From: Janthinobacterium sp. 17J80-10
GTDB taxonomy: Bacteria; Pseudomonadota; Gammaproteobacteria; Burkholderiales; Burkholderiaceae_D
Reading direction: 5' to 3'
Assembly (NCBI RefSeq): GCF_004114795.1
Contig: NZ_CP035311.1
Coordinates: 1,116,001 to 1,180,000 of the forward strand
Length of the DNA stretch: 64,000 bases
Made by a program: the position numbers and the translations under genes. Below the pieces are notes generated by a model that saw nothing but the letters and a program-made list of their open reading frames with translations, was not told where the DNA came from and searched no databases. Each line of letters opens with the position of its first letter. The stretch's first letter is position 1. This document shows positions 48,140 to 57,341 of the stretch, piece after piece.

Positions 48140-50095
48140 TTATTTCCCTGATTCTTCTTTGCCATCTTGAATGCTGGCGATACGCTTTTCCTGCATATCC
48201 AACTTTACGGCATAGTGATGCGCGTTATCCAGCTGCCTTGCATAGTGGATTTGTTGCTGCGCCTCGTTTAATTGCCCCATATTAATCAAAAAATGGATGA
48301 GAGTGACATGAAACTCCAAATAATTGGGGGAGTTGTTGACAGCTTCGTACGCTGCAGTTGCCGAGGCTTGCTTATCACGTGCAAAGTTGAAAAGGAAATC
48401 GCTCCAGGTGAACAGCACCTGCGTTTTCGGTTTGCCTTTCAAGGTCGGATTACGTAGTGCTGCTTCTATCAGCGATTTCATTGCTTCGTTGGGGATCTTG
48501 CATTTACCCGCCGTCATGCATTTTTGTAGATTCGCCAATGAATTGCCGGTATTGGGCGAAAAAGGATTGCGCTCGATACGGCCCGCTAATGCACGTACCC
48601 ATGCCTCTTCAATCGGAATGCCACGCTCCGCATTCAGTGCAATCAGCCTAAAGAGCCCTAATGTGTCCGCACGTGAAATCTCGGCGGCCTTGGCAAAATG
48701 TTCATAGGCGCGTCGATAAAACTCGTTGGCTTCGTCCTGCGTGGAAGCGGGCATCGCCGCATAAAAGGCCCCGAGATCGATATGTGAACGGATTGAATTT
48801 GGGTGGTGCTCGCTGGATTTTTCCTTCATCACCACCGGGTCGCTCCATTGATGGGCGCGCAAGAAGGTGATGCTTCCAAATAGCAGAACTATGGCGATGA
48901 CCAGGCCGCGGCGCAGAAGCAGGCTTTGAATGTGGGCGTATGGGTATAGTAAATAATAAAACAGGACAAATAATAGACCGTAATCAGGCAAGTAGTTACG
49001 GTGCTCATGCACCAATTCGAGCGCGAGCACACTTGATTCAAGGCTATGGCCGATCAGGAAGAACAAAATGCCGAATGTTGCAACCGGATGGCGCTTCCGG
49101 AGCGCGATTGCGGCAATGGCGAGTGCGAATATGCCGGTGAGCGCAAACAAGGTGCTGACTGGCGCCAGCAAACCTCGGGAAATGGGAATGTCGTCATGGT
49201 ACAAGCCCATTTCTGTAATGTCCGGTACAAAAATCAAACGTATGTAAAACCAGACGATTCGTGCCTCCGTCATCACACGGTCTGACAGCGTAAAGTCGCG
49301 TATGGCATACCCGCTTGTCAGGTGCGCCGGATTGCCTGCGATAAGAATCAAACATGCCATCAGTGGCGCAATGACAATGATGCCAAATAGCGCCATCAAC
49401 AGGCGTTTGGCAAAAAGGTCGGGCGTTTGAAAGCGGAAAAAAACCAGTTCAATCAGGAATAGAAAGACCGGGAGCAATACGCCATTCTCTTTGCTGAAAA
49501 TTGCCAGCGGAGTAAATACGGCAAAGCTGGAAACGATCCATATCCAGCCGGATGAGCGTTCCATGATGGAACGCCGCCCATAGACATACGCAATCAGGCC
49601 TAGCAAAGTAAACAGGGCAGCCAGGCTGGTCATTCTCTGCACGATATAGAGAACGCCGGTAAGATTTAGCGGATGCAAGAGCCAAACGGTCGCGACCGAC
49701 AGGCTGACCCATCGTATGCAATTTATGTCCAGTTTGGCGCAATCGCGTTGGCGATAGGAGTTCAGCAATAAACTGGTCAGAATAAAAATGCATAGGCCAT
49801 TCAACAAGTGAATGACGATATTGGTAAGCTTGAAGTAATACGGGTTAAATCCGCTGAAGTAATAATTGAGGGCGAAACTGAGCATGCTCAATGGCCGCCC
49901 TAGTTGCCCCGCCTCGCCGGAAAATGCGGCGCTCTGTAGTGCTTGGATATTGATTGACTCGATACGAAGCAGGTCATTGTTGACAATGTTGATTGTGTCG
50001 TCAAAGGTGAAATAACCTGCGGTGCCGGGAAAATATACCCATGCTGTCAGTATGAGGGAAATGAGTAAAGCAAACTGTGGCAATAATCTTTGCAT
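48140..50095 (-). CDS. TMTC-like GT-C membrane glycosyltransferase with TPR tail
   Basis: A 651-residue polytopic inner-membrane protein I do not know from any characterised bacterial case. About 10-12 helices are followed, from about residue 420, by a soluble TPR-like helical tail. Features shared with eukaryotic TMTC O-mannosyltransferases by inspection: an acidic pair in the first external loop (FDD, residues 31-33), HPLNLTGVLYIVQRMTSLAAL starting at His141, KENG at residue 202 and EHRNYLP at 364. I use the ATG at 50095, because a GTG at 50128 lies inside the pilin terminator. It follows pilA directly and precedes a DPM1-like gene, so pilin or surface-protein O-glycosylation is the best guess. 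Confidence 0.72.
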   Translation of the reverse strand: MQRLLPQFALLISLILTAWVYFPGTAGYFTFDDTINIVNNDLLRIESINIQALQSAAFSGEAGQLGRPLSMLSFALNYYFSGFNPYYFKLTNIVIHLLNGLCIFILTSLLLNSYRQRDCAKLDINCIRWVSLSVATVWLLHPLNLTGVLYIVQRMTSLAALFTLLGLIAYVYGRRSIMERSSGWIWIVSSFAVFTPLAIFSKENGVLLPVFLFLIELVFFRFQTPDLFAKRLLMALFGIIVIAPLMACLILIAGNPAHLTSGYAIRDFTLSDRVMTEARIVWFYIRLIFVPDITEMGLYHDDIPISRGLLAPVSTLFALTGIFALAIAAIALRKRHPVATFGILFFLIGHSLESSVLALELVHEHRNYLPDYGLLFVLFYYLLYPYAHIQSLLLRRGLVIAIVLLFGSITFLRAHQWSDPVVMKEKSSEHHPNSIRSHIDLGAFYAAMPASTQDEANEFYRRAYEHFAKAAEISRADTLGLFRLIALNAERGIPIEEAWVRALAGRIERNPFSPNTGNSLANLQKCMTAGKCKIPNEAMKSLIEAALRNPTLKGKPKTQVLFTWSDFLFNFARDKQASATAAYEAVNNSPNYLEFHVTLIHFLINMGQLNEAQQQIHYARQLDNAHHYAVKLDMQEKRIASIQDGKEESGK

Positions 50096-50103
50096 GGCGT
50101 AAG

Positions 50104-50133
50104 AAAGAAAAAAAGGGTGCTTGCGCACCCTTT
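50104..50133 (-). terminator. Terminator of the pilin gene
   Basis: On the minus strand AAAGGGTGC and GCACCCTTT form a 9-bp stem with a GCAA loop and are followed by a T-run. It lies 20 bases past the pilA stop and 9 bases before the start of the GT-C gene, so most transcription would stop at pilA. Confidence 0.92.
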
Positions 50134-50153
50134 CTTATTACACGAGAAATACC

Positions 50154-50615
50154 TTAGATCTTCGGCAGGTATTTGGCGGTGACTGTGCCAGTAGTATTCG
50201 TCCAGGTCATGCCGGAGCCAGTCGTGCAAGTTCCGGTATAGATGATCGTTGCGTCTTGGGCCACTGCCGAACCAATTGCGTTGTATGTAATTGTGAGTTC
50301 AACCGTTGTTGCTGTCGGCGTACCTGTCACACCTACCGATTTGACATATTTGTTGTCGGTAACAGAGGTCGCTGTCGCTGGCAATCCAAAGAAGGCATTG
50401 GTGGCAGATGCCAAGGTGCCTTCACTGCAAGCAACGCCTGCAGCAGTCATTGCAGGAGAAGCCAGGCTTGGGCCCGCAGTAACTTTGGCTTTAACGGTGT
50501 AGTCCTGGTAAGCCGGAATTGCGACGGCAGCCAGAATGCCGATAATGGCAACCACGATCATCAGTTCGATCAGGGTGAAGCCTTGCTGGACCTTCTTCAT
50601 ATTCATTGCTTTCAT
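50154..50615 (-). CDS. pilA: Type IV major pilin (PilA-like)
   Basis: A 153-residue type IVa prepilin. The leader [12 protein letters not shown] is cut by prepilin peptidase before [18 protein letters not shown]. Glu5 of the mature protein and the conserved [16 protein letters not shown] helix are intact. Two cysteines (GVACSEG and GTCTTGSG) bracket a C-terminal disulfide loop. The mature C-terminal half is very rich in Thr, Ser and Ala, offering many O-glycosylation sites. The start at 50615 follows a GGGAG ribosome site; longer starts are not prepilin-like. It has a sigma-54-type promoter and its own terminator, as expected for a highly expressed pilin. Confidence 0.95.
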   Translation of the reverse strand: MKAMNMKKVQQGFTLIELMIVVAIIGILAAVAIPAYQDYTVKAKVTAGPSLASPAMTAAGVACSEGTLASATNAFFGLPATATSVTDNKYVKSVGVTGTPTATTVELTITYNAIGSAVAQDATIIYTGTCTTGSGMTWTNTTGTVTAKYLPKI

Positions 50616-50983
50616 TTGAAACTCCCTAGAGATGGAAATACAAAAATTTAATTGGTTGCGCATCAAATGAATCAGACTGGTCTGAATTCAGCGAGGCCTT
50701 GCCAATCGATAATTTGCGGCTTGCGCTTGCAATAACGCAATCTCCATGCCAGAAAATGCCCTGAGGAAATTGCTGATCTATATTAATGAAAGAGATAGAG
50801 GGCTGACAACTGAAAATTGATAAAAATCATATAGTTATCGAACTTTTGTATGATTTCTGCGAGGAAACTATTGAGTCGGTGGGTTGTTATTGAAATGAAT
50901 GCCTTTGGGCTGGTGGTGACGGAATTTGTCAGTAAGTAACTTTGAAAGGTGGCGTTGCTGACAAAAATTGTCGGGTGAGAACT
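50616..50983. other. Intergenic region pilA-moaC
   Basis: 368 bases between the pilA start and the moaC stop. It contains the pilA leader (about 110 bases) and its sigma-54-type promoter. I see no further gene; the moaC-proximal part is AT-rich and probably carries activator sites. Confidence 0.5.
50737..50751 (-). promoter_or_regulatory. Sigma-54 (RpoN) promoter of the pilin gene
   Basis: On the minus strand TGGCATGGAGATTGC matches TGGCAC-N5-TTGC, with one change and exact -24/-12 spacing. Predicted transcription starts near 50725, about 110 bases before the pilA ATG. PilR-dependent sigma-54 control of pilA is the rule in many proteobacteria. Confidence 0.75.
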
Positions 50984-51478
50984 CTAAACTGCCGTCGCTT
51001 CCCAATTCCCTGACTTGCCGCCAGCTTTCTTGAGTACCTGTATTTCTCCCATCACCATTCCCCGGTCCACCGCCTTGCACATGTCGTAAATCGTCAGCAG
51101 CCCGACCTGCACGGCGGTAAGCGCTTCCATTTCCACGCCGGTCTTTCCAAAAGTTTCGACTTGTGCCGTGCAGCTGACACTGGAGGTGGCCACATCGGTA
51201 TCAAACTCCACCGTTACCCGCGTCAATGCCAGCGGATGGCACAAGGGAATCAAGTCGCTGGTCCGCTTGGCCCCCATGATTGCCGCGATCCGCGCAATTC
51301 CCAGGACGTCGCCCTTTTTAGCGCTACCCGACTGGATGAGCGCCAGGGTTTCCGGCAGCATGCGGATCATCCCGCGCGCCACGGCGATGCGGTGCGTCTC
51401 ATCCTTGCCGCCCACATCGACCATATGCGCCTGGCCCGCCCCATCGAAATGGGTGAGCGATGGTTTCTTGATTTCCAT
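50984..51478 (-). CDS. moaC: Cyclic pyranopterin monophosphate synthase MoaC
   Basis: A 164-residue enzyme that, with MoaA, makes cPMP in molybdenum cofactor synthesis. Family segments are [56 protein letters not shown] and the C-terminal [10 protein letters not shown]-type [11 protein letters not shown] start at the ATG at 51478 ([12 protein letters not shown]); an extension to 51622 would run through the divergent protease gene. No other moa gene is adjacent. Confidence 0.97.
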   Translation of the reverse strand: MEIKKPSLTHFDGAGQAHMVDVGGKDETHRIAVARGMIRMLPETLALIQSGSAKKGDVLGIARIAAIMGAKRTSDLIPLCHPLALTRVTVEFDTDVATSSVSCTAQVETFGKTGVEMEALTAVQVGLLTIYDMCKAVDRGMVMGEIQVLKKAGGKSGNWEATAV

Positions 51479-51534
51479 TGGTAACAAAATATGAAGTTTC
51501 TTGAACGATTCCTGAGTGCAGGTATCATAGCACC

Positions 51535-53085
51535 GTGAATTCCAAACCGACCCTTTCTCACCTTCCGATCCTGCGTGGTTTGCGCCGGCAGACGATTGCT
51601 GCTGCAGTGGTGGCGCTGTCATGTCTGGTCCAGGCGGCAGCGCCGTCGTTGGCCGCGGCGCAAAACCTCCCCAGCCTGGGCGACACTGAACGCGAGGAGC
51701 TGTCTCCCGTGATGGAGCGCCGCCTCGGCGAGGAAATCATGCGCGATGTGCGGCGCGACCGCGATTACCTGGACGATGCCGCCGTGCTCGAATACCTGGA
51801 TGGTTTCGGCGCGACCCTGCTGGCAGCGCGCCCGGATGCGCGCGGCGAGGCTGGCTACGATTTTTTCTTTTTCGCCGTGCGCGATCCGTCGCTGAACGCG
51901 TTTGCCCTGCCGGGCGGTTTTATCGGCGTGCATTCGGGCCTGGTGCTGGCGGCGCAGTCGGAGTCCGAACTTGCCTCGGTGCTGTCGCATGAAATCGGCC
52001 ATGTCGCCCAGCGCCACATCGCCCGCATGCTTGGGCAGCAGCGCCAGGACGCGCTGCTGCCGCTGGCCGGCATGATCCTGGCGGCCTTGGCCGCACGCTC
52101 CAATTCCGATGCCTCGGCCGCGCTGATGCTGGGCAGCGAAGGCATCGCGCTGCAGCGCCAGCTCAATTTCAGCCGGTCCGCCGAACGCGAGGCAGACCGG
52201 GTCGGCCTCGAGATCATGAAGGATGCCGGGTTTGATACTTCCGGCATGATCGGCTTTTTCAGCCGCATGCAGAATTCCACGCGCGCCTACACGGATAGCG
52301 TCCCTTCATTCTTGCGCACCCATCCTCTGACAACCGAACGTATTGCTGATATACAAGATCGCACGCGGAGCATGCGTTACCGGCAGCGCGCCGACAGCCT
52401 CGAATTTCACCTGGTGCGCGCACGGCTGCGCCTGTTGCAGGATGGTTCAACGGAAGGTTTGCGCCAGGCAGCGACCTTCTATGAAGGGCAGTTGGCCCTG
52501 AAAAGCCGCAGCCAGACGATCGCCGGCAGGTATGGCCAGGCCTTGCTTGCCCAGAAGCGGGGCGATATCGAGGTCGCGCAAGCGTTGCTGGCGGAAGCCC
52601 GCGCGGCGCTGCCGCAGGGAATGAAGCCGAGTTCCGTGCTGGCCAGCCTGGCAATTGAACTCAAGCTGGCGGCGCAGCAGCCGGCTGAGGCAGTCCGCGA
52701 AGCGGCAGCCGCGCGTACGCAGTTTCCCTTGTCGCGCGGGATTGCCTATCTTTATGCGGATGCCTTGCTGGCGGCCGACCGCAGTGAGGAGGCGGTGCGC
52801 TTCCTGCGCGACCAGGCCCAGCTCTATCGGCAAGAGCCCAAGTTGCAGCAGCGCCTGGCGAAGGCATATGCCGCACAGGGCAAGCTTGCATTGCAGCATA
52901 TGGCGCTGGCTGAATCCTATGCGCTGTCCGGCGGCCTTTCCGCAGCATTGGACCAGCTGGGCATTGCGCGCCGCGCGCCGGATGCTTCGTTTTATGACCA
53001 GTCGCTGATCGATGCGCGCGAACGCGAATGGCAGGGGCGCTTCAAGGAAGAAATGAAGGAGCGTCGGGGCGGGGCTGGACGTTGA
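51535..53085 (+). CDS. bepA: Periplasmic M48 metalloprotease with TPRs, BepA-like
   Basis: A 516-residue periplasmic protease/chaperone of the BepA (YfgC) type, which acts on misassembled outer-membrane proteins such as LptD. A signal peptide ([27 protein letters not shown]) precedes the M48 domain. The zinc motif HEIGH is at residues 152-156 and the third ligand is probably Glu217 in EREAD. The C-terminal half consists of TPR-like helices. The start is a GTG at 51535. Divergent from moaC across 56 bases and convergent with the SGNH gene. Confidence 0.9.
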   Translation: MNSKPTLSHLPILRGLRRQTIAAAVVALSCLVQAAAPSLAAAQNLPSLGDTEREELSPVMERRLGEEIMRDVRRDRDYLDDAAVLEYLDGFGATLLAARPDARGEAGYDFFFFAVRDPSLNAFALPGGFIGVHSGLVLAAQSESELASVLSHEIGHVAQRHIARMLGQQRQDALLPLAGMILAALAARSNSDASAALMLGSEGIALQRQLNFSRSAEREADRVGLEIMKDAGFDTSGMIGFFSRMQNSTRAYTDSVPSFLRTHPLTTERIADIQDRTRSMRYRQRADSLEFHLVRARLRLLQDGSTEGLRQAATFYEGQLALKSRSQTIAGRYGQALLAQKRGDIEVAQALLAEARAALPQGMKPSSVLASLAIELKLAAQQPAEAVREAAAARTQFPLSRGIAYLYADALLAADRSEEAVRFLRDQAQLYRQEPKLQQRLAKAYAAQGKLALQHMALAESYALSGGLSAALDQLGIARRAPDASFYDQSLIDAREREWQGRFKEEMKERRGGAGR

Positions 53086-53091
53086 GTTTTG

Positions 53092-54192
53092 TCACGGGGA
53101 GAGGGGCGCTTTGCCTGGCCGCTGCAGGCCAAGTGCTTGGGCCATTGCAATGGTGAATTTTCGCCTGTCGCGGAAATCCAGATGCGAACCATCCGGGCAT
53201 GAAAAATCTCTGAGCAGTGGATGGTCGAAAGAGCGCACTGCCTTTGCACCGGTTATATCAATAAATGGTTTCCAGAATTTCTCCGGTGGAAAGCGTTTTT
53301 CTTCCACTTGCCTGACCATGCCACTGGAGGGCATTTCGAGGAACAGGACGCGCCCACCTCGAGCCTCGATTGCTGAAACAAGCTGCCGGATTCGGGCGGC
53401 GTCATTAATAAACGCCGCATTGTCGATTTGGGATGTCATGGAAACTTGCTTTGCAAGTGACGCTTCGGTATTTTCATTGAAACTGGATAAATTGATCCCC
53501 AATGTTCTGGCAACCCGTCGATGATAGTACTCAGGCATTTTCACCAGAGTGTAGTCGCCAAGGCGAGAACGGTCGGGACGTGTGGTGACCAGCGATCTAG
53601 CCCCGTCATCGTCCAGAATTCTGAATAAAAGGGAATTCAGCGGGCTGGCTCCATCCGTGTAGCTTGCCATGCGCTCCTGCGCCCATTCCGTCAGAAATTT
53701 TTCCGACTGCCTGTATGGCGAGGCTTGACGGTGACGTGTTGCCGCACCATGACTTTCAAAACCGGCTTGGTATTTTTTCCCCAGCCCGCCATAGTCGCCA
53801 ATGGCATGGCTATAGTAATCGACGATAACCGTGCCGCGAATTTCAGGATCGGTCGCCAGCCCCGCAAGGACGGGCATCGGCGTACTGCCGTCAATGGCCA
53901 GTTGAACCGGTTCCATGCCTGTTATCGTGCGCAATATGTCGAGGTCCACGCCAAGCTGAATTCGTGAGGCGCCGATTAGTATGAGCGCCTTTTCGCCAAG
54001 CTGGTTTGCCCGCGCTCTTTCTTCTTCCCACTTTTCCTGAGAATCCCTGGCATTGGCGACAACGCCGATCTGAGCAAGCCGCACTTCCATTCCCAATGCG
54101 AAAAGCAGAAAAACTGCTACGGCAATACCTAGAATGCGTGACCAGGGCATTTCAACCGGCGATCGTTCAAAACTGGAAGTAAATGAATGCAT
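53092..54192 (-). CDS. Membrane-anchored SGNH-like protein (MBOAT partner)
   Basis: A 366-residue protein with an N-terminal membrane anchor (about residues 20-40, ILGIAVAVFLLFALGMEV) and an extracytoplasmic SGNH-hydrolase-like domain. The nucleophile block is IGASRIQLGVDLD and the C-terminal Asp-His block CPDGSHLDFRDRR. Such proteins pair with MBOAT acyltransferases in polysaccharide O-acetylation (compare AlgX/AlgJ). Its start overlaps the MBOAT gene by 26 bases and has a strong GGGGGAG ribosome site. The acyl acceptor is unknown. Confidence 0.8.
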   Translation of the reverse strand: MHSFTSSFERSPVEMPWSRILGIAVAVFLLFALGMEVRLAQIGVVANARDSQEKWEEERARANQLGEKALILIGASRIQLGVDLDILRTITGMEPVQLAIDGSTPMPVLAGLATDPEIRGTVIVDYYSHAIGDYGGLGKKYQAGFESHGAATRHRQASPYRQSEKFLTEWAQERMASYTDGASPLNSLLFRILDDDGARSLVTTRPDRSRLGDYTLVKMPEYYHRRVARTLGINLSSFNENTEASLAKQVSMTSQIDNAAFINDAARIRQLVSAIEARGGRVLFLEMPSSGMVRQVEEKRFPPEKFWKPFIDITGAKAVRSFDHPLLRDFSCPDGSHLDFRDRRKFTIAMAQALGLQRPGKAPLSP

Positions 54193-55582
54193 GTTGGTCT
54201 CCCCCGGAATACAGGAATAAGGCGATCAGACATAGAGATAACGCCACTGTGAGCCAGGCAGGCCCAAGGCGGCGTGCTACGTTCTCGAGCGTGGAGTCTC
54301 TGAGCCTTACGTGCCACCAGACCGTGACGAACAGGCATATTGCCGCCAGCAGAGCAGGATATGCGAGAGGGATCAAGCCCGGTTTGAATCGGACCAGACT
54401 TTCAAGTACGGCAAAGGCCGTCGTTGGAGAAGTCGCCCGGAAGGGAATCCACGTCAGGGTGATGACGATGAAAATCAAAAAATCCTGCAGCCGGTATTCG
54501 GCACTCCCGGAAGACACGGGCAGCGAATGAAGCTTCCGGGAGACACGTTCCAGCGCGAGATAGCTTCCATGCAGGGCCCCCCACAAAACAAACATCCACG
54601 ATGCACCATGCCAGATCCCGCCGATAATCATGGTGGCAACGAGAAAAACGTAAGTTTTCATCATGCCGCTCCGATTGCCGCCGAGAGGAATGTAAAGATA
54701 ATCGCGTAACCAAGTCGAAAGGGAAATATGCCATCGCCGCCAAAAATCGGAAAAACTTCGCGCCGCATAAGGATGACGGAAATTGTCGGGGAATGAGAAA
54801 CCGAAGCTTAGCGCCAGTCCAATCGCGCATAAGGAGTAGCCGCTAAAGTCATAATAAATTTGGCCGGAAAAACTCAGGACGGCTGCCCAGGCTGCTGGTG
54901 CGCTGAAGCGGGAGGGCGCCGCATAAAATTCATTGGCGACTGGCGCGAATATGGCATCGGCCAGTACAACTTTCATGACCAGCCCCATGATGATGAGCGC
55001 GCAACCCCAGCCAATCTGGCTGGAGGTGGGGCGGCGGGGAACTGCAAATTGCGGTAACAGCAAACTGGCGCGAACGATGGGGCCTGCCACCAGATGCGGG
55101 AAAAAGCTGACAAACAACGCATAGTCAGTAAATGAGGTGGTTGCCCGGATTTCCCGTCGGTAGACATCAATGGTGTAGGACAGGGAGGCAAAAGTATAAA
55201 AAGAAATCCCCACCGGCAGGATGATACTCATCGGTACTGGCTGGAATGTAACGCCAAAGGCGCTTAAGAATGCGATGAAATTATCTAGCAGGAACTGGCC
55301 ATACTTGAAATAGCCAAGGATACCAAGATTGCATGCAAGGCTTAGTACAAGGAGGGTACGCCTGCGCTGCTTGGTGCTGGCAAAGTCGATTTGTCGGGCC
55401 AGCCACCAGTCCAGCACGGTGCAAAATAAAAGTATCCCGACATATGGGGGGCTCCAGGCAGCGTAAAAAATGTAGCTGGCAGCAAGCAGCAATAGCTTTT
55501 TGCTTTTCCAGGTTGGTAATGCCCAGAAGGCACAATACACCAACAAGAAAAAAATGAGAAAGGTGAATGAGTTAAATAACAT
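54167..55582 (-). CDS. MBOAT-family membrane O-acyltransferase (AlgI-like)
   Basis: A 471-residue polytopic protein of the membrane-bound O-acyltransferase family. Characteristic segments are LPVGISFYTFASLSYTIDVYR, FFPHLVAGPIVR, IYYDFSGYSLCAIGLAL, FRHPYAARSFSDFWRRWHIS and the catalytic-His block GGIWHGASWMFVLWG. It passes an acyl group across the membrane for glycan acetylation, with the downstream SGNH-like protein as likely second-step enzyme. It could modify an exopolysaccharide, the O-antigen-like glycan encoded nearby or the cell wall. Confidence 0.92.
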   Translation of the reverse strand: MLFNSFTFLIFFLLVYCAFWALPTWKSKKLLLLAASYIFYAAWSPPYVGILLFCTVLDWWLARQIDFASTKQRRRTLLVLSLACNLGILGYFKYGQFLLDNFIAFLSAFGVTFQPVPMSIILPVGISFYTFASLSYTIDVYRREIRATTSFTDYALFVSFFPHLVAGPIVRASLLLPQFAVPRRPTSSQIGWGCALIIMGLVMKVVLADAIFAPVANEFYAAPSRFSAPAAWAAVLSFSGQIYYDFSGYSLCAIGLALSFGFSFPDNFRHPYAARSFSDFWRRWHISLSTWLRDYLYIPLGGNRSGMMKTYVFLVATMIIGGIWHGASWMFVLWGALHGSYLALERVSRKLHSLPVSSGSAEYRLQDFLIFIVITLTWIPFRATSPTTAFAVLESLVRFKPGLIPLAYPALLAAICLFVTVWWHVRLRDSTLENVARRLGPAWLTVALSLCLIALFLYSGGDQHAFIYFQF

Positions 55583-55713
55583 CTGCAGTCATGGCAATTT
55601 TTAATGCAATAGTGCCATGCTGCTTGCTGTATGTATAGAAAATCAGGCAATGCCGCCGGGCTTGCCAGTTGAGTTGGAGACTTGACTTCGGCAAGTCTTG
55701 GGTCAATTTGCGA

Positions 55714-56316
55714 TCAAGCGATTTCCGGACGGGGCGCTCGTATGAAGTGAAATTGCATTTCAATGGATTCAGGCCGAATGCGTTGCACGGGGAGAACCTG
55801 TTCGCCATACCGCAAGCGCAATTCCGGTGTGCCTGCATCAGCCTCCAGCCAGGCGAGCAATTCATCATCCCCCAAAGGTCTGTTGTTGCATTCCAGGTAA
55901 GGGAGGCATTGCGCCATGTCGCGGTCATCGACCTGGGCGACGATTTCGCCGCATTCCAATATCAGCGCGCCATCCTCATTCATCCATACGGCATCGATCC
56001 GCTCCAGCGCGGCGCCCGTGTGCAGGATGAATCCGGCTTGTGGATCGGTGCGCACGATGTAGGGTGTCGCTTGGAGGCTGACATACACCCGTTGCGGCCC
56101 ATTCTGGAAATACCAGCGACCCTGGCCGTCATGCGTGTAATTGCGGTTGATGAAGCCCAGCAGCGCCGCATTGGCAATCCGCTCGCCGGCTTGCTGCAGC
56201 GCCTGTGCCTGTTCGTTGCGCATGCGCCAGCCACCACGGGCATCCAGCGCCAGCCAGCCGTAGCAGTGCGGCACGTTTGGCCACTTGGCCATTGCCTGTT
56301 TGACGATCTCATCCAT
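55714..56316 (-). CDS. Conserved Burkholderiales protein of unknown function (possibly DUF2946)
   Basis: A 200-residue cytoplasmic-looking protein with no signal peptide or membrane helix. It opens MDEIVKQAMAKWPNVPHCYGW and contains ALLGFINRNYTHDGQGRWYFQNGPQRVYVSLQ, a pattern I recall from conserved Burkholderiales proteins often labelled DUF2946; that label is from memory and uncertain. It lies upstream of the MBOAT gene and downstream of the YheT-like hydrolase, all minus strand. No function can be read. Confidence 0.7.
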   Translation of the reverse strand: MDEIVKQAMAKWPNVPHCYGWLALDARGGWRMRNEQAQALQQAGERIANAALLGFINRNYTHDGQGRWYFQNGPQRVYVSLQATPYIVRTDPQAGFILHTGAALERIDAVWMNEDGALILECGEIVAQVDDRDMAQCLPYLECNNRPLGDDELLAWLEADAGTPELRLRYGEQVLPVQRIRPESIEMQFHFIRAPRPEIA

Positions 56317-56366
56317 GAATCAATCCTACACCACCTCGGAAAAGCACGTCTTCGGCGGGCAGCGTC

Positions 56367-57341
56367 TCAGGCGCCGGGCGCGGTGTCGCCCTGCAGGAAG
56401 CGCAGCATGCGCTGCGGCAGCCAGTCGATCCGTCCCGGGAAGGGACCGGTGGCAAAGCCGACGTGACCGCCGTGCTTGGGAAAATCCAGGGTAACGCAAG
56501 GCGCGGCTTTTTGCGGCAGGTGATGCGCCGGCAGGAAGGGGTCGTTTTGCGCATTCATGACCAGGGTGGGTACGGTGATGTCCGACAAGACATGGCGCGC
56601 GCTGGCGCGGTGCCAGTAATCCTCGGTATTGCGGTAACCGTGCAGCGGCGCGGTCACGATATTGTCGAATTCGTAGAGATTGCGCGATTCGAGCATGACA
56701 TCGCGGTCGAACAGCCCGGGGAACTGCTGCAACTTGGCCAGGCACTTGGGTTTCAGGGTATTCAGGAAGACCCGGGTATAAATCATGTTCAGGCCGCGCG
56801 AAAGCGCAGCGCCACCGCCGGCCAGGTCGAGCGGCGCCGAGATCGCGCAGGCAGCATCGACAAAGTCAGCCTGGTGCTGCGATTCGCCGAGCCAGCGCAG
56901 CAGGGCATTGGCGCCCAGTGACACGCCGCAGGCATGGAATTTCGAGCAGCCGCGGCGGTCGGCGACGATTTTCAGGCGGCGCAGGACCCAGTCGATTTCC
57001 GCGGCGTCGCCGGAGTGGTAGAAGCGCGGCGCGCGGTTCAGTTCGCCTGAGCAGCCGCGAAAGTGCGGCACCGCGCCCGACCAGCCGAGTGCCGCGATGT
57101 GCGCCATCAGCGCGCGGCTGTAATGGCTGGCGGAGGAGCCTTCAAGGCCATGGAACAGGACGATGAAAGGCTGGCCGGGCTGGCCATCGATGAAGTCGAT
57201 ATCGACAAAATCGCCATCCGGCGCATCCCAGCGCTCGCGCCGGAAGGGCGCCGCCGGCTTGGCAATTGCCGTTGCCGGGTAAATGGTTTGCAGGTGGCCG
57301 CCCGGCAGCCAGCCGGGCGCTGTGTAGGTGGCGGCGCTCAA
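56367..57341 (-). CDS. YheT-family alpha/beta hydrolase
   Basis: A 324-residue alpha/beta hydrolase of the COG0429 (YheT) group. It opens YTAPGWLPGGHLQTIYPA, and the oxyanion-side segment is FIVLFHGLEGSSASHYSRAL. The nucleophile elbow region is KFHACGVSLGANALLRWLGE (GVSLGA), and the late acidic and His residues lie in NDPFLPAHHLP and KHGGHVGFA. Substrate unknown. Its start overlaps the stop of the downstream-facing NTF2-like gene by 4 bases, indicating co-transcription. Confidence 0.92.
   Translation of the reverse strand: MSAATYTAPGWLPGGHLQTIYPATAIAKPAAPFRRERWDAPDGDFVDIDFIDGQPGQPFIVLFHGLEGSSASHYSRALMAHIAALGWSGAVPHFRGCSGELNRAPRFYHSGDAAEIDWVLRRLKIVADRRGCSKFHACGVSLGANALLRWLGESQHQADFVDAACAISAPLDLAGGGAALSRGLNMIYTRVFLNTLKPKCLAKLQQFPGLFDRDVMLESRNLYEFDNIVTAPLHGYRNTEDYWHRASARHVLSDITVPTLVMNAQNDPFLPAHHLPQKAAPCVTLDFPKHGGHVGFATGPFPGRIDWLPQRMLRFLQGDTAPGA

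Noticed and set aside
50096-50128. GTG start for the TMTC-like gene at 50128
   Set aside because: It lies inside the stem-loop terminator of the pilin gene; the ATG at 50095 begins directly at the first membrane helix.
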